From NCBI GenBank assembly GCA_028289325.1, contig JANQQN010000112.1:1-38623 (forward strand): a stretch of 38,623 nucleotides of DNA, in the 5' to 3' direction. How positions within the stretch are numbered: position 1 is the first letter of the stretch; every line of letters starts with the position of its first letter. Positions 22,706 through 31,799 of the stretch are shown here, piece after piece. The stretch comes from Myxococcota bacterium (lineage in GTDB: Bacteria > Myxococcota > Kuafuiibacteriia > Kuafuiibacteriales > Kuafuiibacteriaceae). Below the pieces are notes generated by a model, which saw only the letters and a list, made by a program, of their open reading frames with translations, was not told where the DNA came from and did not search any database. Position numbers and translations under genes: made by a program.

Positions 22706-24478
22706 ATGGTCTCCGCTTCGGTCCTGCTGACCTGCCTAGTATTGGTTTTGGTACTGGCCGCGCTGACTCTGACTCGCGGGGCCCCAGACATGATTCTGCT
22801 CGGCGGTCTCGCGGTGCTGATCATGACCGGGGTGCTACCCGCGAAGCAGGCGTTGCAAGGCTTCGCCAATCCTGGAGTGGCGACCATCGCGGCGCTGTTT
22901 GTCGTCGCCGACGGTCTCCGCCGAACGGGCGGACTCGAGTTCGTCGGCCGGAGCATGCTTCTTTCCACCCGTTCGCCGGCGTTCGCGCAGCTACAGGTGA
23001 CGATTCCCGCCGCGGGGATGAGCGCGGTCATGAACAACACCCCGGTGGTCGCGATGATGATCCCGGTCATCCGAGAGTGGGCGCAGCGCTGTCGGATCTC
23101 CGAGTCGAAGCTGCTCATTCCCCTCAGCTACGCCTCGATCCTCGGCGGGCTCCTGACGTTGGTGGGGACGAGCACCACGTTGGTCATCAACGGGATGCTT
23201 CTGTCGACCCCGGGGGTCAGTGGATTGGGCATGTTCGAGATCGGCTTCATCGGTCTTCCGGTCGCGTTGGTGGGGCTCGTCTACATTCCGGTGGCGAGCC
23301 GGTGGTTGCTCCCTGAGCGCCGCACTGCGTTCATCGCGAACAAAGATGCTCGTGAGTACGCGATCGAGATGGTGGTCGAAGACGGTAGTCCGCTCGTCGG
23401 GCGCTCCGTGCGCGAGGGGGGGCTTCGTCATCTGCCGGGGTTGTTTCTTCTCGAAATGGTACGCAGCGGACACGTCGTTCCCGCCGTCGGACCGGACACC
23501 CGCTTGGAGGCCGGCGACCGCCTGGTGTTCGTGGGCATCGTGGATTCGGTTATCCAGCTGCAGAGCATCCGAGGGCTCCGGTTGGCCACCGATCAGTTCT
23601 TCAACCTGGGCGACCTTGGCGGGGACCGCGGGCTGGTCGAGGTCGTGGTCTCCAATACGGCGCCGTTCATTGGGCTGACCATCCGGGACGCGCAGTTTCG
23701 AACCCGCTATCAGGCGGGGGTCATCGCCGTCGCTCGTCACGGGGAGCGCATCCGAAAGAAGGTCGGCGATATCCAGCTCGCCGCCGGCGACACCCTGCTG
23801 CTGTCGACCCTTCCTTCGTTCGTCGAGCTGCATCGAAACTCCAACGACTTCTTCATGACTCGAGAAATCGCTCACCCGGCGCCGATCCGAGCGGATCGAG
23901 CGTGGGTGAGCCGAGTCATTCTCGTCGCCATGATCCTCTGCGTGGTCTTCGCAGGTGTGTCGATGCTGCAGGCCTCGTGCATGGCCGGCGTCGCGATGGT
24001 GGCGACCCGATGCCTTCGCTTGAGTCAGGTCCGCAGCGCGATCGATTGGAGCGTCGTCCTCGGGGTCGGGGCCGGAATCGGGCTCGGGGCGGCCATGGCC
24101 GAAACCGGAACCGCTCAGCTCTTGGGGACGGGGCTCGTAGCCGCAGCGGGCGCGGATCCGATGGTCAACCTCGGCGCCGTCGCCGTGGTGACCATGCTGT
24201 TGGCCAACGTCATCACGACCAAGGCAGCGGCCATTCTGATGTATCCGATCGCGTTGACGGTGGCCGATAGCGTCGGGGTCAGCTTCCGGCCGTTCGCCAT
24301 CGCGATCATCGTATCGGCGGCATCCGCGTTCCTCACACCAGTGGGGTACCAAACGAACCTTATGGTCTACGGCCCCGGTGGCTACCGAAGCAGCGACTTC
24401 GTACGACTCGGTGGCCCGTTGTCCATCCTTGTTCTCGCCGTCGTCGTCGTCGGCACGCCGTGGGTATGGGCGTTCTAA
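22706..24478 (+). CDS. SLC13-family (DASS/ArsP-type) anion permease with two TrkA-C domains
   Basis: The 590-residue inner-membrane protein has about six transmembrane helices in its N-terminal half (residues 1-205), two soluble RCK/TrkA-C domains (about 215-300 and 305-385; [16 protein letters not shown] and [15 protein letters not shown]) and a second membrane half (400-590). The re-entrant loops carry the family signatures [11 protein letters not shown] and [15 protein letters not shown] in the first half and [14 protein letters not shown] with [20 protein letters not shown] in the second. Such transporters import sulfate or related divalent anions with sodium. Position between the PAP phosphatase and cysD makes sulfate the likely substrate. 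The last 21 bp including the stop are tandemly duplicated. Confidence 0.9.
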   Translation: MVSASVLLTCLVLVLVLAALTLTRGAPDMILLGGLAVLIMTGVLPAKQALQGFANPGVATIAALFVVADGLRRTGGLEFVGRSMLLSTRSPAFAQLQVTIPAAGMSAVMNNTPVVAMMIPVIREWAQRCRISESKLLIPLSYASILGGLLTLVGTSTTLVINGMLLSTPGVSGLGMFEIGFIGLPVALVGLVYIPVASRWLLPERRTAFIANKDAREYAIEMVVEDGSPLVGRSVREGGLRHLPGLFLLEMVRSGHVVPAVGPDTRLEAGDRLVFVGIVDSVIQLQSIRGLRLATDQFFNLGDLGGDRGLVEVVVSNTAPFIGLTIRDAQFRTRYQAGVIAVARHGERIRKKVGDIQLAAGDTLLLSTLPSFVELHRNSNDFFMTREIAHPAPIRADRAWVSRVILVAMILCVVFAGVSMLQASCMAGVAMVATRCLRLSQVRSAIDWSVVLGVGAGIGLGAAMAETGTAQLLGTGLVAAAGADPMVNLGAVAVVTMLLANVITTKAAAILMYPIALTVADSVGVSFRPFAIAIIVSAASAFLTPVGYQTNLMVYGPGGYRSSDFVRLGGPLSILVLAVVVVGTPWVWAF

Positions 24479-24502
24479 TACTGGGTATAGGCGTTCTGAT
24501 AC
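24461..24502 (+). repeat. 21-bp tandem repeat over the permease stop codon
   Basis: Units 24461-24481 and 24482-24502 differ at two positions. The first holds the last five codons and the TAA stop of the permease gene; the second carries in-frame TAG and TGA stops. This looks like a small slippage or repair duplication after the gene end. Confidence 0.8.
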
Positions 24503-24572
24503 GACTCAGTGCGTTGACGATTCCGCTAGCCCTTTGGTACCGACTGTGCGAGCTAAGGCGGCGCTCTTCACA

Positions 24573-25463
24573 ATGACAGATCGAACACACCTCGACACCC
24601 TTGAAGCGGAGAGCATCGACATCATGCGGGAGGTCGTCGCGGAGTGCGAGAACCCCGTCATGCTGTACTCGATCGGCAAGGATTCGACGGTCATGCTCCA
24701 CCTCGCGAGGAAGGCTTTCGCGCCGGGGTCGGTACCGTTTCCGCTTTTGCATGTCGACACGACCTGGGAGTTCAAGGAGATGGCCGCCTTCCGAGACCGG
24801 ATGGCGAAGGAGCACAATCTCAAGATCATCTCCCACGTAAATGAGGACGCCCGAGATAAGGTGAGTCCCTTTTCCGGGCCGCTTTATACCGACCTCATGA
24901 AGACAGAGGCGCTGCGCCAAGCCCTCGATACCTATAAGTTCGACGCCGCCTTCGGCGGGGCCCGCCGCGACGAGGAAAAGTCCCGCGCGAAGGAGCGTAT
25001 CTTTTCGTTCCGGGCTCAAGGCTATCGCTGGGATCCGAAGCGACAGCGGCCGGAGCTGTGGTCGATCTACAACGCGCGGATCGCCAAGGAAGAGTCGATT
25101 CGCATCTTCCCTCTGTCCAACTGGACCGAGCTCGATATCTGGCAATACATCTATCGAGAAGAGATCGAGATCGTTCCGTTGTACTTCGCGGCCGAACGGC
25201 CAGTGGTGTACCGCAACGGGGGATGGATCCTGGTCGATGACGACCGCTTGCCGCTCGAGGATGGCGAGCAGCCGCAGATGAAGATGGTTCGGTTTCGAAC
25301 TCTGGGGTGCTATCCGCTTACCGGTGGCGTGGAGAGCTCAGCGACGTCCCTCGCTCACATCGTCGCCGAGACCCTGACCGCGAAGACCTCCGAGCGGCAG
25401 AATCGTTCCATCGATCAAGACTCAGGCTCGATGGAACGCAGAAAGAGAGAGGGGTACTTCTAA
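24573..25463 (+). CDS. cysD: sulfate adenylyltransferase subunit 2
   Basis: The 296-residue protein is close to the normal CysD length. It is the PP-loop ATP pyrophosphatase-type subunit that makes adenosine 5'-phosphosulfate (APS) from ATP and sulfate together with CysN. The PP-loop motif is [15 protein letters not shown]. Also conserved are [66 protein letters not shown] and the C-terminal RKREGYF. The ATG at 24573 is chosen because it begins the conserved N-terminus ([10 protein letters not shown]). Its stop overlaps the start of cysNC by one base (TAATG), which suggests translational coupling and equal output. Confidence 0.97.
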   Translation: MTDRTHLDTLEAESIDIMREVVAECENPVMLYSIGKDSTVMLHLARKAFAPGSVPFPLLHVDTTWEFKEMAAFRDRMAKEHNLKIISHVNEDARDKVSPFSGPLYTDLMKTEALRQALDTYKFDAAFGGARRDEEKSRAKERIFSFRAQGYRWDPKRQRPELWSIYNARIAKEESIRIFPLSNWTELDIWQYIYREEIEIVPLYFAAERPVVYRNGGWILVDDDRLPLEDGEQPQMKMVRFRTLGCYPLTGGVESSATSLAHIVAETLTAKTSERQNRSIDQDSGSMERRKREGYF

Positions 25464-27352
25464 TGGCCATTCTTCCCAGCAACCTCACCGCGGAAAACAT
25501 CGAGGAGTACCTGCGCTCTCAGGACGACAAGGGATTCTTGAGGTTCATCACCTGCGGGAGTGTGGATGACGGCAAGTCGACGCTGATCGGTCGGCTCCTC
25601 TACGAGACCCAGCTCATCTACGAAGACCAGCTTCAGGCGCTCGAACAAGAGTCGAAGCGGGTCGGTACCCAAGGCGACAACATCGACTTCGCGCTGCTGC
25701 TCGACGGTCTGCAGGCCGAGCGAGAGCAAGGCATCACCATCGACGTCGCGTACCGTTTCTTCTCGACGGAGAAGCGGAAGTTCATCGTCGCGGATACGCC
25801 CGGTCACGAGCAATATACCCGAAATATGGCGACCGGGGCCTCGACGGCGTCGGTCGCCGTCATCCTCATCGACGCCCGTAAAGGGGTGTTGACGCAGACT
25901 CGGCGTCACTCTCGCATTGCGGCATTGCTCGGCATTCAGTGCATCGCGGTTGCGGTCAACAAAATGGACCTGGTCGACTTCAACCAGAGCGCATTTCACC
26001 GGATCGAAGAAGAGTACTGGGAGGCGGTCACCGAGCACAGCTTCCAGCAGGTGGTCTGTATCCCGATCTCCGCCCTTCACGGCGACAATATCGTCTCTCG
26101 CAGCAGTAAGGCGCCTTGGTACCAGGGCCCGACCCTGCTCGAGTACCTGGAGACGGTCGACGTGCGTGAGGATGTCTCCAATAAGCCGTTCCGATTCCCG
26201 GTCCAGATCGTCAATCGTCCCAATCTCGATTTCCGCGGATTCAGCGGTCGGGTGGCGTCTGGGCGAATCGCGCCCGGCGACCGCGTCAAGGTCCTCCCCG
26301 CGGGAACGGAAAGCGAGGTTGCGTCGGTCGTGACTTTTGGCGGTGAGGTTCCGTCGGCGGTGGCGGGCGACTCGGTGACCCTCACACTGACCGACGAGAT
26401 CGACGCCAGTCGCGGCGACGTGATCGCCACCAGTACCCAGCCCCCCGAGGTCGCCGACCAGTTCGAGATGACCGTGCTTTGGATGCACGAGGAACCGATG
26501 CTGGCCGGGCGGCCTTACTACTGTAAGATCGGCCGCAGCTTGGTGACCGCGACCATCACCAAGATCAAGTACCTGGTCGACGTGAATACCGGCGCGCGGT
26601 TGGCGGCGTCGACCGTGGGCCTCAACGGCATCGCCGTGGTCAACGTCTCCTTCGACAAACCGGTGGTGTTCGAACCCTACGCCGACAACCGAGAGCTCGG
26701 GGGCTGCGTATTCATCGACCGGATGACCAACGAGACGGTCGGCGCCGGGATGATCGATTTTGCGCTCCGTCGCGCGTCGAACATCCATTGGCAGGCGTTG
26801 ATGGTGAACAAGCAGGCGAGGTCGGAGCTCAAGTTCCAGCAGCCTCGGTGCTTCTGGCTGACCGGGCTGTCGGGCTCGGGAAAGTCGACGATCGCCAATC
26901 TACTGGAGAAGCGGCTGCATTCGTTGGGCAAGCACACCTATCAGCTCGACGGAGATAACGTTCGACACGGCCTCAATCGAGACCTCGGATTCACCGACGC
27001 CGACCGCGTCGAGAACGTACGCCGGGTGGCGGAAGTCGCGAGGCTCATGGTCGACGCGGGTCTGATCGTGGTCGCGGCGTTCATTTCGCCCTTCGCCGCC
27101 GAGCGCCGACTCGCCCGCTCCCTCTTCGAAGAAGGGGATTTCGTCGAGGTGTTCGTGGATACGCCGCTAGAGATCTGCGAGCAGCGCGACCCCAAAGGGC
27201 TGTATGCCAAGGCCCGTCGGGGGGCGATCAAGAACTTTACGGGTATCGATTCCGAGTACCAGGCGCCGGAGAATGCGGAGATCCATCTCAAGACGATCGA
27301 GAGCGATCCCGAGGCGTGCGCGGAGATCCTGGTCCGTTACGCGCTGAGCTGA
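25463..27352 (+). CDS. cysNC: bifunctional CysN/CysC: sulfate adenylyltransferase subunit 1 and APS kinase
   Basis: The 629-residue protein is a fusion. Residues 1-440 are the CysN GTPase, related to elongation factor EF-Tu, which drives APS synthesis by CysD: P-loop GSVDDGKST (32-40), [26 protein letters not shown], and the beta-barrel domains after about 240. Residues 455-629 are APS kinase (CysC), which phosphorylates APS to PAPS: P-loop GLSGSGKST (468-476), [46 protein letters not shown] and [19 protein letters not shown]. All key motifs look intact. Last gene of the operon; a GC-rich 7-bp stem (27372-27401) without a T-tract follows. Confidence 0.97.
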   Translation: MAILPSNLTAENIEEYLRSQDDKGFLRFITCGSVDDGKSTLIGRLLYETQLIYEDQLQALEQESKRVGTQGDNIDFALLLDGLQAEREQGITIDVAYRFFSTEKRKFIVADTPGHEQYTRNMATGASTASVAVILIDARKGVLTQTRRHSRIAALLGIQCIAVAVNKMDLVDFNQSAFHRIEEEYWEAVTEHSFQQVVCIPISALHGDNIVSRSSKAPWYQGPTLLEYLETVDVREDVSNKPFRFPVQIVNRPNLDFRGFSGRVASGRIAPGDRVKVLPAGTESEVASVVTFGGEVPSAVAGDSVTLTLTDEIDASRGDVIATSTQPPEVADQFEMTVLWMHEEPMLAGRPYYCKIGRSLVTATITKIKYLVDVNTGARLAASTVGLNGIAVVNVSFDKPVVFEPYADNRELGGCVFIDRMTNETVGAGMIDFALRRASNIHWQALMVNKQARSELKFQQPRCFWLTGLSGSGKSTIANLLEKRLHSLGKHTYQLDGDNVRHGLNRDLGFTDADRVENVRRVAEVARLMVDAGLIVVAAFISPFAAERRLARSLFEEGDFVEVFVDTPLEICEQRDPKGLYAKARRGAIKNFTGIDSEYQAPENAEIHLKTIESDPEACAEILVRYALS

Positions 27353-27371
27353 CGGCCGGACGCCGGGTCTC

Positions 27372-27401
27372 GCGAGGGACTGACTCCCGCCTCGCCCTCG
27401 C
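27372..27401. terminator. possible stem after cysNC
   Basis: GCGAGGG (27372-27378) pairs with CCCTCGC (27395-27401) across a 16-nt loop, 20 nt after the cysNC stop. No T-run follows, so it is at most a weak terminator or mRNA-stabilising hairpin. Confidence 0.3.
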
Positions 27402-27406
27402 TCCAC

Positions 27407-27482
27407 AGGATCGCCGCGTACACGCGGCTCGCGTCCGGCAGATCTCAAGTCCTTCGCGACGGCTCAGGACATCAGATCTGCC
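27407..27482. repeat. structured dispersed repeat, copy B
   Basis: This second copy is truncated on the right at the GCC of the outer stem, where copy C begins. Stems GCCGCGT/ACGCGGC and GGCAGATCT (27437-27445) with AGATCTGCC (27474-27482) are perfect. An extra inner pair, GTCCT with AGGAC, extends the second hairpin. Confidence 0.85.
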
Positions 27483-27571
27483 TCCCGAGGATCGCCGCGT
27501 ACACGCGGCTCGCGTCCGGCAGATCTCAAGTCCTTCTCAACGGGCTCAGGACATAAGATCAGCCGTACTAG
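27481..27571. repeat. structured dispersed repeat, copy C
   Basis: This full-length 91-bp copy shares its first two bases with copy B. It differs from copy A at only a few positions, one of which breaks the outer stem (AGATCAGCC). Its terminal GTACTAG (27565-27571) supplies the TAG stop codon of the minus-strand gene that follows. Confidence 0.85.
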
Positions 27572-28554
27572 CGGGCTCGAGTGACTCCGCCTTCGACCCG
27601 CGGTTCGATCGCTTCGACCATGCATCCTTCAGGCGGCATCCAGGCCATCCATGTCACCCAAGCCCGCTGGGGGAGTCGTCTGGTGATCTTGCCCGTCCCG
27701 CGATCGATCCACGCGGCATCGAACGTGCCGGTGGTACTGAGCAATCCCCGCCACAACCGCGCGTCGTCGCTGAACCTCGCTTCGTCGGCGCGGTGGTAAC
27801 TTCGTTGACCCAAGTGCTCTGGAAGCTGGGCCACCACCTCCGATTCTTGGGTCAACGTCACGAAGTCGGGCTCGGCGCTATGGGCCCATGCGACGTCCTT
27901 TCGCTTTGCCCCCCAGCCGAGGCGCAGCGGGCGACCGGCGGTCACCGCGTCGACCAACCGTGACCTGGTGCCGGCTACCCGCCGACCTTGGGCATCGTTT
28001 CGATAGACCACTCGCCAGTCGCTCGCGCAGCGATCGCGAAAGGTCTGGGGACTTTCGCACCACATCATCGGCACGCGGTTCGTACGAACGGGGTCGTCAT
28101 CCCGGCGGCCCTCCAGCATTCCGTCGGTGCCGATGAGGCCGAACCATCGTCCCCGCTTCGCGTGCAGATCCAGGCCGACGGGCGCCCGAGTGGGGCGCTG
28201 AGCGTGAATCGCGCCGAACTGGGCGTAGACGTGAGGTCCGCGGGCGGTCACGAACGTCGCGTCGACCCAGTGAGTCACGGTCGGCGCTCCGGATCGGTCC
28301 GCGCGATACCAGCCGATCCGAAGCTGACCGCCGCTGCGAACCACGTCCAACACGCGGGCCTCGCTTCCCTGGACGACGGCGCCGCGGACGTCGAGCTCGA
28401 GGAGGGGGTGGGCACACTGCAGAGGCGGTACCGCCCCCGAGAGCGTGGCGATGACCAGCGCTAGCACGGCGCGCGCCCTCGGACCGCGAAGGCCGTCGCC
28501 GCCGATGAATTCGCGCGATGTTCGATCGTCATGGGGTGTGCGTAGCAGACGCAT
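27568..28554 (-). CDS. exported protein with two internally repeated domains
   Basis: The 328-residue protein has a polar N-terminal region of about 28 residues and then a hydrophobic segment (AVLALVIATLSGAVPPLQCA), a likely Sec signal. The mature part consists of two related repeats of about 120 residues. Repeat 1 has VVRSGGQLRIGWYRADRSG, THWVDATFVT and RWFGLIGTDGMLEG; repeat 2 has AVTAGRPLRLGWGAKRKD, AEPDFVTLT and LWRGLLSTTGTFDA. The fold and role are unknown; beta-rich spacing suggests binding or structural use. Start is uncertain: the ATG at 28554 gives an unusually long n-region. The stop codon lies within repeat copy C. It diverges from the kinase gene. Confidence 0.7.
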   Translation of the reverse strand: MRLLRTPHDDRTSREFIGGDGLRGPRARAVLALVIATLSGAVPPLQCAHPLLELDVRGAVVQGSEARVLDVVRSGGQLRIGWYRADRSGAPTVTHWVDATFVTARGPHVYAQFGAIHAQRPTRAPVGLDLHAKRGRWFGLIGTDGMLEGRRDDDPVRTNRVPMMWCESPQTFRDRCASDWRVVYRNDAQGRRVAGTRSRLVDAVTAGRPLRLGWGAKRKDVAWAHSAEPDFVTLTQESEVVAQLPEHLGQRSYHRADEARFSDDARLWRGLLSTTGTFDAAWIDRGTGKITRRLPQRAWVTWMAWMPPEGCMVEAIEPRVEGGVTRAR

Positions 28555-28667
28555 CGAGGTTCGGGACCTTCGGGCGGACGAACGGTCGATTCGAATCCAT
28601 CAGCGGCGCGTGGACGCTGCGACCGGCGGGTCGACGGAGCGTCGGGTCGGTGTGCTACCGTCGGTCC

Positions 28668-29702
28668 ATGTCGTGGTCTCGGCCGACGCTGCTCGTCGCC
28701 CATGTCGGCGGTTGGCTGTCGTTGGGGCTCGCGCGCGCGGCGTCTCTGCGCCCGATTGTCGAGCCGGAGGTGTGGGTGCGCCTCGCGCCGGAGAAGCTCG
28801 CGGGCGCGGTCATCGGATTGCTGACGAGCTCGGTCCTAGGGCTCGGGTACGAGCGCCTATTCAAAAGGAACGTCCCTCCGCCCCGAGCGCCGTTCGTAAT
28901 GGGCCCCCTTCTCGGCGCGGTGGTGTGGGTCTCGACACAAGCGCTCGTCGTTCGGCCCCTGATCACCGGGGATGCGCCGCACGTCGAGTGGGCCAGGGTT
29001 CCGTTCTCGTTGATTTCGCCCAGTCTCCTGCTGTTCGCGTGGACGGGCCTCTATCTTGCTGTCCGGTTTGCCCACGAGGCCGAGCGTCGGTCGAGCGATG
29101 CGATGCGCGCCGAGGCGGAGGCGCACCAGGCCAAGCTCCTCGCGCTTCATTACCAACTCAGCCCTCACTTCTTGTTCAACGCCCTGAACGCGATTCGGGG
29201 TCTGTCGACGACCGCGCCCGAGCGGTCGCGAGAGGTCATCGGTCGCCTGGCATCGTTCCTGCGCTACTCATTGGACACCGAGCCGGACCGCTCGGTGAAC
29301 CTGGCCGAGGAGATGGAAGCGATCCGACACTTCGCGGAGATCGAAAAGGCCCGATTCGCGGAGCGGGTCGCGTTCGTTTTCGACGTCGACGAGGAGGCGC
29401 TTCGGATGCGGGTTCCGCCGTTGGTCATGCTCCCGATCGTGGAGAACGCGACGAAGCACGGCGAGCCGGGTTCGGACGGCGTGCTTCGGGTCGAGGTCGC
29501 GATCCAGGCCGTGAAAGGGGGCTTTCAGGTCGTCGTTTCGAACACGGGGACCCTCGATGCCCACATCGACTCGCGGTCGCATGGCCTGGGGATACCGAAC
29601 GTCGACGCCCGGATGAGCCATGCCTTTGCGGGCCGGTACCAACGCCGGACGTTCGAGGATGGCGGCCGGGTAGTGACCCAGCTCGAGGTGGCCGGTGGGT
29701 GA
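28668..29702 (+). CDS. sensor histidine kinase, LytS/YehU (His_kinase) type
   Basis: The 344-residue protein has about four predicted membrane helices (residues 5-130), a coiled linker (HEAERRSSDAMRAEAEAHQA) and a transmitter of the His_kinase/HATPase_c type. The phosphorylated His167 lies in QLSPHFLFNALNAIRGL. ATP-binding motifs are PPLVMLPIVENATKHG (N box) and SHGLGIPNVDARM (G box). There is no separate extracellular sensor domain, so the membrane part itself is the likely sensor. The ATG at 28668 begins the hydrophobic region. It overlaps the response-regulator gene by 8 bp, and the two proteins surely form a pair. Confidence 0.92.
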   Translation: MSWSRPTLLVAHVGGWLSLGLARAASLRPIVEPEVWVRLAPEKLAGAVIGLLTSSVLGLGYERLFKRNVPPPRAPFVMGPLLGAVVWVSTQALVVRPLITGDAPHVEWARVPFSLISPSLLLFAWTGLYLAVRFAHEAERRSSDAMRAEAEAHQAKLLALHYQLSPHFLFNALNAIRGLSTTAPERSREVIGRLASFLRYSLDTEPDRSVNLAEEMEAIRHFAEIEKARFAERVAFVFDVDEEALRMRVPPLVMLPIVENATKHGEPGSDGVLRVEVAIQAVKGGFQVVVSNTGTLDAHIDSRSHGLGIPNVDARMSHAFAGRYQRRTFEDGGRVVTQLEVAGG

Positions 29703-30429
29703 AGAGCACGGATCCCCGCGTCGCGTGGTGCTCGTGGATGACGAGCGCCCGGCAAGAGACGATCTCAAACACATCATGAGGCCGTGGCCCGACGTCGAAG
29801 TGGTCGGTGAGGCGGCGACGATCGAGGCGGCGACGGAGGTCATCGAACGCGAGCGGCCCGATATTGTCCTGCTCGACATCCAGCTCCACAAGCGCTCCGG
29901 CTTCGAGCTGCTGGGTGCGCTGGAGGCCGAGGTGAGCGTCGTGTTCGTGACCGCGTTCTTCGAGCACGCAGTGCGCGCGTTCGAGGTCAGCGCCGTCGAC
30001 TATTTGCTCAAACCGGTGGAGCCGGGCCGGCTCCGCCGAGCCCTGGACCGGGTGGGCGAGCGGCGACCACGGCTGTCGCGACCATCGCCCCGATTGAGTC
30101 GCGATGAGGTGCTGCTGCTGAAGAGCGGGCGCCGGTACCACTTCGTGCCCGTGCATCAAATCCGCTACGTCCAGGCTCAGGGGGAGTACACCGAGGTTCA
30201 CGCGGTGAGCGCGACGGGGTTGACCGCTCGCTCGATGAACGAGTGGGAGGCCATGCTCCCGGAAGATCGCTTCGTTCGAATCCATCGGGCGACGATCGTC
30301 AACCTGCATTTCGTGACCACGATGGCCCCCGCCGACGGGGCCAGCTACCGACTGACCCTGCGCAACTCGACGCAGACGTTGTCCGTAAGCCGGCGCTACG
30401 CCGCCAAGCTGCGCGACCGGTTGCCGTGA
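29695..30429 (+). CDS. LytTR-type response regulator
   Basis: The 244-residue protein has a receiver domain (residues 9-125): the acidic pair in VVLVDDERPAR, the phospho-acceptor Asp61 in IVLLDIQLHKRSG, a Thr in VVFVTAF and the conserved Lys in VDYLLKPVEPG. A LytTR DNA-binding domain follows (about 140-240; YHFVPVHQIRYVQAQGEYTE, RFVRIHRATIVNLHFV, LSVSRRYAAKL). LytTR regulators bind imperfect direct repeats upstream of target genes, often for exopolysaccharide, toxins or cell-wall functions. It starts at a GTG inside the kinase gene, 8 bp before that stop. Possible targets cannot be told from the window. Confidence 0.93.
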   Translation: MGEEHGSPRRVVLVDDERPARDDLKHIMRPWPDVEVVGEAATIEAATEVIERERPDIVLLDIQLHKRSGFELLGALEAEVSVVFVTAFFEHAVRAFEVSAVDYLLKPVEPGRLRRALDRVGERRPRLSRPSPRLSRDEVLLLKSGRRYHFVPVHQIRYVQAQGEYTEVHAVSATGLTARSMNEWEAMLPEDRFVRIHRATIVNLHFVTTMAPADGASYRLTLRNSTQTLSVSRRYAAKLRDRLP

Positions 30430-30472
30430 GCGACGGCGCCGCGGCCTAGCCAACAGCGGGCAGGCCACGACC

Positions 30473-31561
30473 TCAATATAGGCGCGCCGCCGCCGCCTCG
30501 CTCATCCGGCGAAAGTCGTGGCCGACGTTGGTGACGGTGTGAAGCTGCCAGCGAAACTCGACGCCCAGGCGCTTCGCCGCCGCCTGCCCGGCTCGAAAGA
30601 ATGCCACGCCCCGCGACCGGCGCCCCAGGCCCTGCTGGTCCACGGTCGGCGTGTGCAGGAGGACCCCGCCCGCGCCGTCGCCATCGTCTTCGCCCCCGAC
30701 GAGCACCGTGAGTCGAACCGCCAAGGCTTGCCTGAGTCCGTCTTCGTCGATGCCCGTCCCCGCCATCCCCGTCAACGGCGCTCGGTCGAGGTCCGGCATG
30801 GTGTAGAACCCGGCGTTGGCCGCGACGACCCGATTCGCCCGAGACGACGGATGAAACAGCGCCAGGCGGTGAAGGATCTGCGCGCCGGCCGAATGGCCGA
30901 ACAGATCGTATGAAGGGCGACGGCTGCCTGTCGCCCGCTTGAGGTGATCGAACGCTCGGTCGAAGTCGGAGAACAGCCACGTCTCGCGGGCGGGATTGAG
31001 CGCGAAGCGAATGTCTTCGTCGCGCAGGTGGAGCACGCTTTCTCCTTCGATGGCCGGGAACTCGAGGTCTCGAATCACGCCCCCCATGTGATAGGCGGCG
31101 AAGTCGTACGCCGCCGGTGGATAGTGTAACGCGGCGACCAACACGCCCTTGGCCCTTGCCACCGACAGCCACGCGTTTCGGTAGGGCATGGCGTTGCGTC
31201 CCGTTCCGGGGATCACGATCAAGATCGGAGAGTCGGCCGTGAACGACGGCGGACGGTAGAAGTGAACCTCGATGTCCGCCCTTCGGCCGGGCAGACGAAA
31301 GACGCCGCCGCCAGTAGGGAGACTTCGCGGCGACCGCCCCAAGGTCGTCTCCTTGTCGGGGGTCAGGAGCATGCCGCAGGCGGGACAGATGCCCGGCTCG
31401 TCGAACGTGACACCTTGCATGCTGCAGCCGCAGGGCGGACACACGAACCGCTCCCCCGGAGCGAGGCCCATATGCCGGCGATGCTGGCAGCCCCACAGCC
31501 CCCCGATCAGCAGCCCGCTCATGAAGCTTCGTCGGGTCCAGACCCGGGTCTCGACGTTCAC
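30473..31561 (-). CDS. Tat-exported esterase-like hydrolase with Cys-rich metal-binding motif
   Basis: The 362-residue protein begins with a twin-arginine signal (TRRSFMSGLLIGGLWGC, Arg10-Arg11) that ends in a lipobox Cys25. It is therefore probably a folded lipoprotein exported by Tat. A short Cys-rich module follows: CPPCGC (41-46) and CPACGM (59-64), like the heavy-metal-binding domain of copper P-type ATPases and related zinc-ribbon motifs. The main domain is an alpha/beta hydrolase resembling secreted PHB-depolymerase/feruloyl-esterase proteins: LIVIPGTGRNAMPY, FGHSAGAQ (Ser224) and a late VGHDF His. The ATG at 31561 carries the Tat motif at once. It converges with the LytTR gene. Confidence 0.82.
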   Translation of the reverse strand: MNVETRVWTRRSFMSGLLIGGLWGCQHRRHMGLAPGERFVCPPCGCSMQGVTFDEPGICPACGMLLTPDKETTLGRSPRSLPTGGGVFRLPGRRADIEVHFYRPPSFTADSPILIVIPGTGRNAMPYRNAWLSVARAKGVLVAALHYPPAAYDFAAYHMGGVIRDLEFPAIEGESVLHLRDEDIRFALNPARETWLFSDFDRAFDHLKRATGSRRPSYDLFGHSAGAQILHRLALFHPSSRANRVVAANAGFYTMPDLDRAPLTGMAGTGIDEDGLRQALAVRLTVLVGGEDDGDGAGGVLLHTPTVDQQGLGRRSRGVAFFRAGQAAAKRLGVEFRWQLHTVTNVGHDFRRMSEAAAARLY

Positions 31562-31799
31562 GGCCGTAACCTAGGTTTGCCTCGTGCGTAGCGACAACGA
31601 CATAAACCGGACCTAACCGGCCACGGCCACCGGCGCGCGGGTCGGTCGAAATTCGGGGCCGACGTCGAGGCGACGGCGATAACCTACGGCTATACGAGCC
31701 ATCGCTGGAGTTTTCGGCACGTTCGGCGCCAGAGGGTGACTCCAAGCCATGGAACTTTCTTTCGTAAGGGTACCGGCGCACCTATGATGCTCGCCGACC

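Noticed and set aside
22991-24352. 453-codon minus-strand frame opposite the SLC13 permease
   Set aside because: His/Asp/Arg-rich antisense shadow; the plus strand has transporter signatures throughout.
25460-26788. 442-codon minus-strand frame opposite cysNC
   Set aside because: Shadow of a highly conserved gene on the plus strand.
27407-27571. Tandem repeat copies B and C as a CRISPR array
   Set aside because: The copies are adjacent without spacers, are internally structured and only two are present; no cas genes are seen.
28445-29779. 444-codon plus-strand frame overlapping the histidine kinase
   Set aside because: Arg/Gly/Ala-rich shadow in a different frame; the kinase frame has complete motifs.
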